Assembly: GCA_030633305.1 (NCBI GenBank)
Contig: DAOVTB010000008.1
Location: 1-53,347 of the forward strand
Direction: 5' to 3'
DNA from: Candidatus Muiribacteriota bacterium
GTDB taxonomy: Bacteria; Muiribacteriota; DAOVTB01
DNA: 53,347 nucleotides
Shown: piece by piece, positions 53,086 to 53,347 of the stretch
How positions within the stretch are numbered: the first letter of the stretch is position 1
Layout: every line of letters begins with the position of its first letter
The notes under the pieces: model-generated
The model's input: only the letters and a program-made list of their open reading frames with translations
The model's database searches: none
Told to the model about the DNA's origin: nothing
Made by a program: the position numbers and the translations under genes

Positions 53086-53347
53086 TTAAAACCGTTCTAT
53101 TTTTTTAGTTTTTAATGTTGGAATTTAATTAAAACCAGAAAACCAAAGAAAAAGCAAATAATACATAGAAATAAGTTTATAAATGACACAAAAAGCGTCA
53201 CATTACCTCAAACAATATCAAAACAACATTAAATCAAGTTTTACAAATTGATTTGAATATGAGATACTGTGCAGCTGTCAAGGATAACACCTAGCCAGCC
53301 AGCCGAAAAAACACAAAGCGGCAACGCAGAGTGTTCAGAAGGCAGAA

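Overview
The window is AT-rich bacterial DNA from a motile, Gram-negative-type (two-membrane) bacterium. It has a flagellin gene with a sigma-28-type promoter, a complete RND heavy-metal efflux system with a TolC-like outer-membrane channel, and many exported proteins with signal peptides. Coding is dense, with conventional TTGACA/TATAAT promoters, AGGAGG-type ribosome sites, TAA/TGA stops and several likely TTG or GTG starts. No rRNA, universal marker cluster, phage or plasmid backbone is present, so the lineage cannot be fixed. The style (giant exported Ig/FN3 proteins, domain mixtures, dispersed CACAAAG-type repeats) would suit little-cultured phyla such as Riflebacteria or Wallbacteria, but that is a guess.

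Layout. 1-3687 (minus): one very large flagellin whose central region is a series of about nine beta-type repeats; it is frameshifted near 2128-2158 and runs off the left edge. 3761-7617 (minus): a tRNA-nucleotidyltransferase-like protein, an exported phospholipase-D-family protein and an RmlD-like sugar reductase. 7727-7802 (minus): tRNA-Lys(UUU) with its own promoter and terminator. 7968-10233 (plus): two exported proteins of unknown role, the first built from about 15-residue helical repeats. 10243-11970: a TPR protein and a YdjM-type membrane protein. 12029-18948 (minus): a metal-efflux operon (small Cys/His-rich exported protein, TolC-like channel, adaptor with a six-fold His-rich repeat, CusA/CzcA pump), preceded by mobB. 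19778-26297: small regulatory or signalling proteins (HTH protein, tyrosine phosphatase, SpoIIAA-like, degenerate cyclic-nucleotide domain) mixed with two larger exported proteins. 26422-32859: asparaginyl-tRNA synthetase, an ABC ATPase with an ABC-2/CPBP fusion permease, and a radical SAM protein. 33085-50314: one 17-kb gene, split by a +1 register change at a run of nine A, that would encode about 5,742 residues. 50534-53085: an Fe-S winged-helix protein, a small protein with GspF/GspE-like pieces, and a GNAT acetyltransferase broken by one in-frame stop.

The strongest unusual signals are: the giant exported protein with three GATase-like domains and a slippery A9 tract; the giant repeat flagellin; the exceptionally His-rich adaptor; a long hairpin element abutting the asnS stop; a 151-bp element with terminal inverted repeats at 31416-31566; and a dispersed repeat apparently captured as the C-terminal tail of the radical SAM protein. 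Three genes (flagellin, giant protein, GNAT) carry disruptions. These may be real mutations, slippage-controlled sites or assembly errors, and raw reads would decide.
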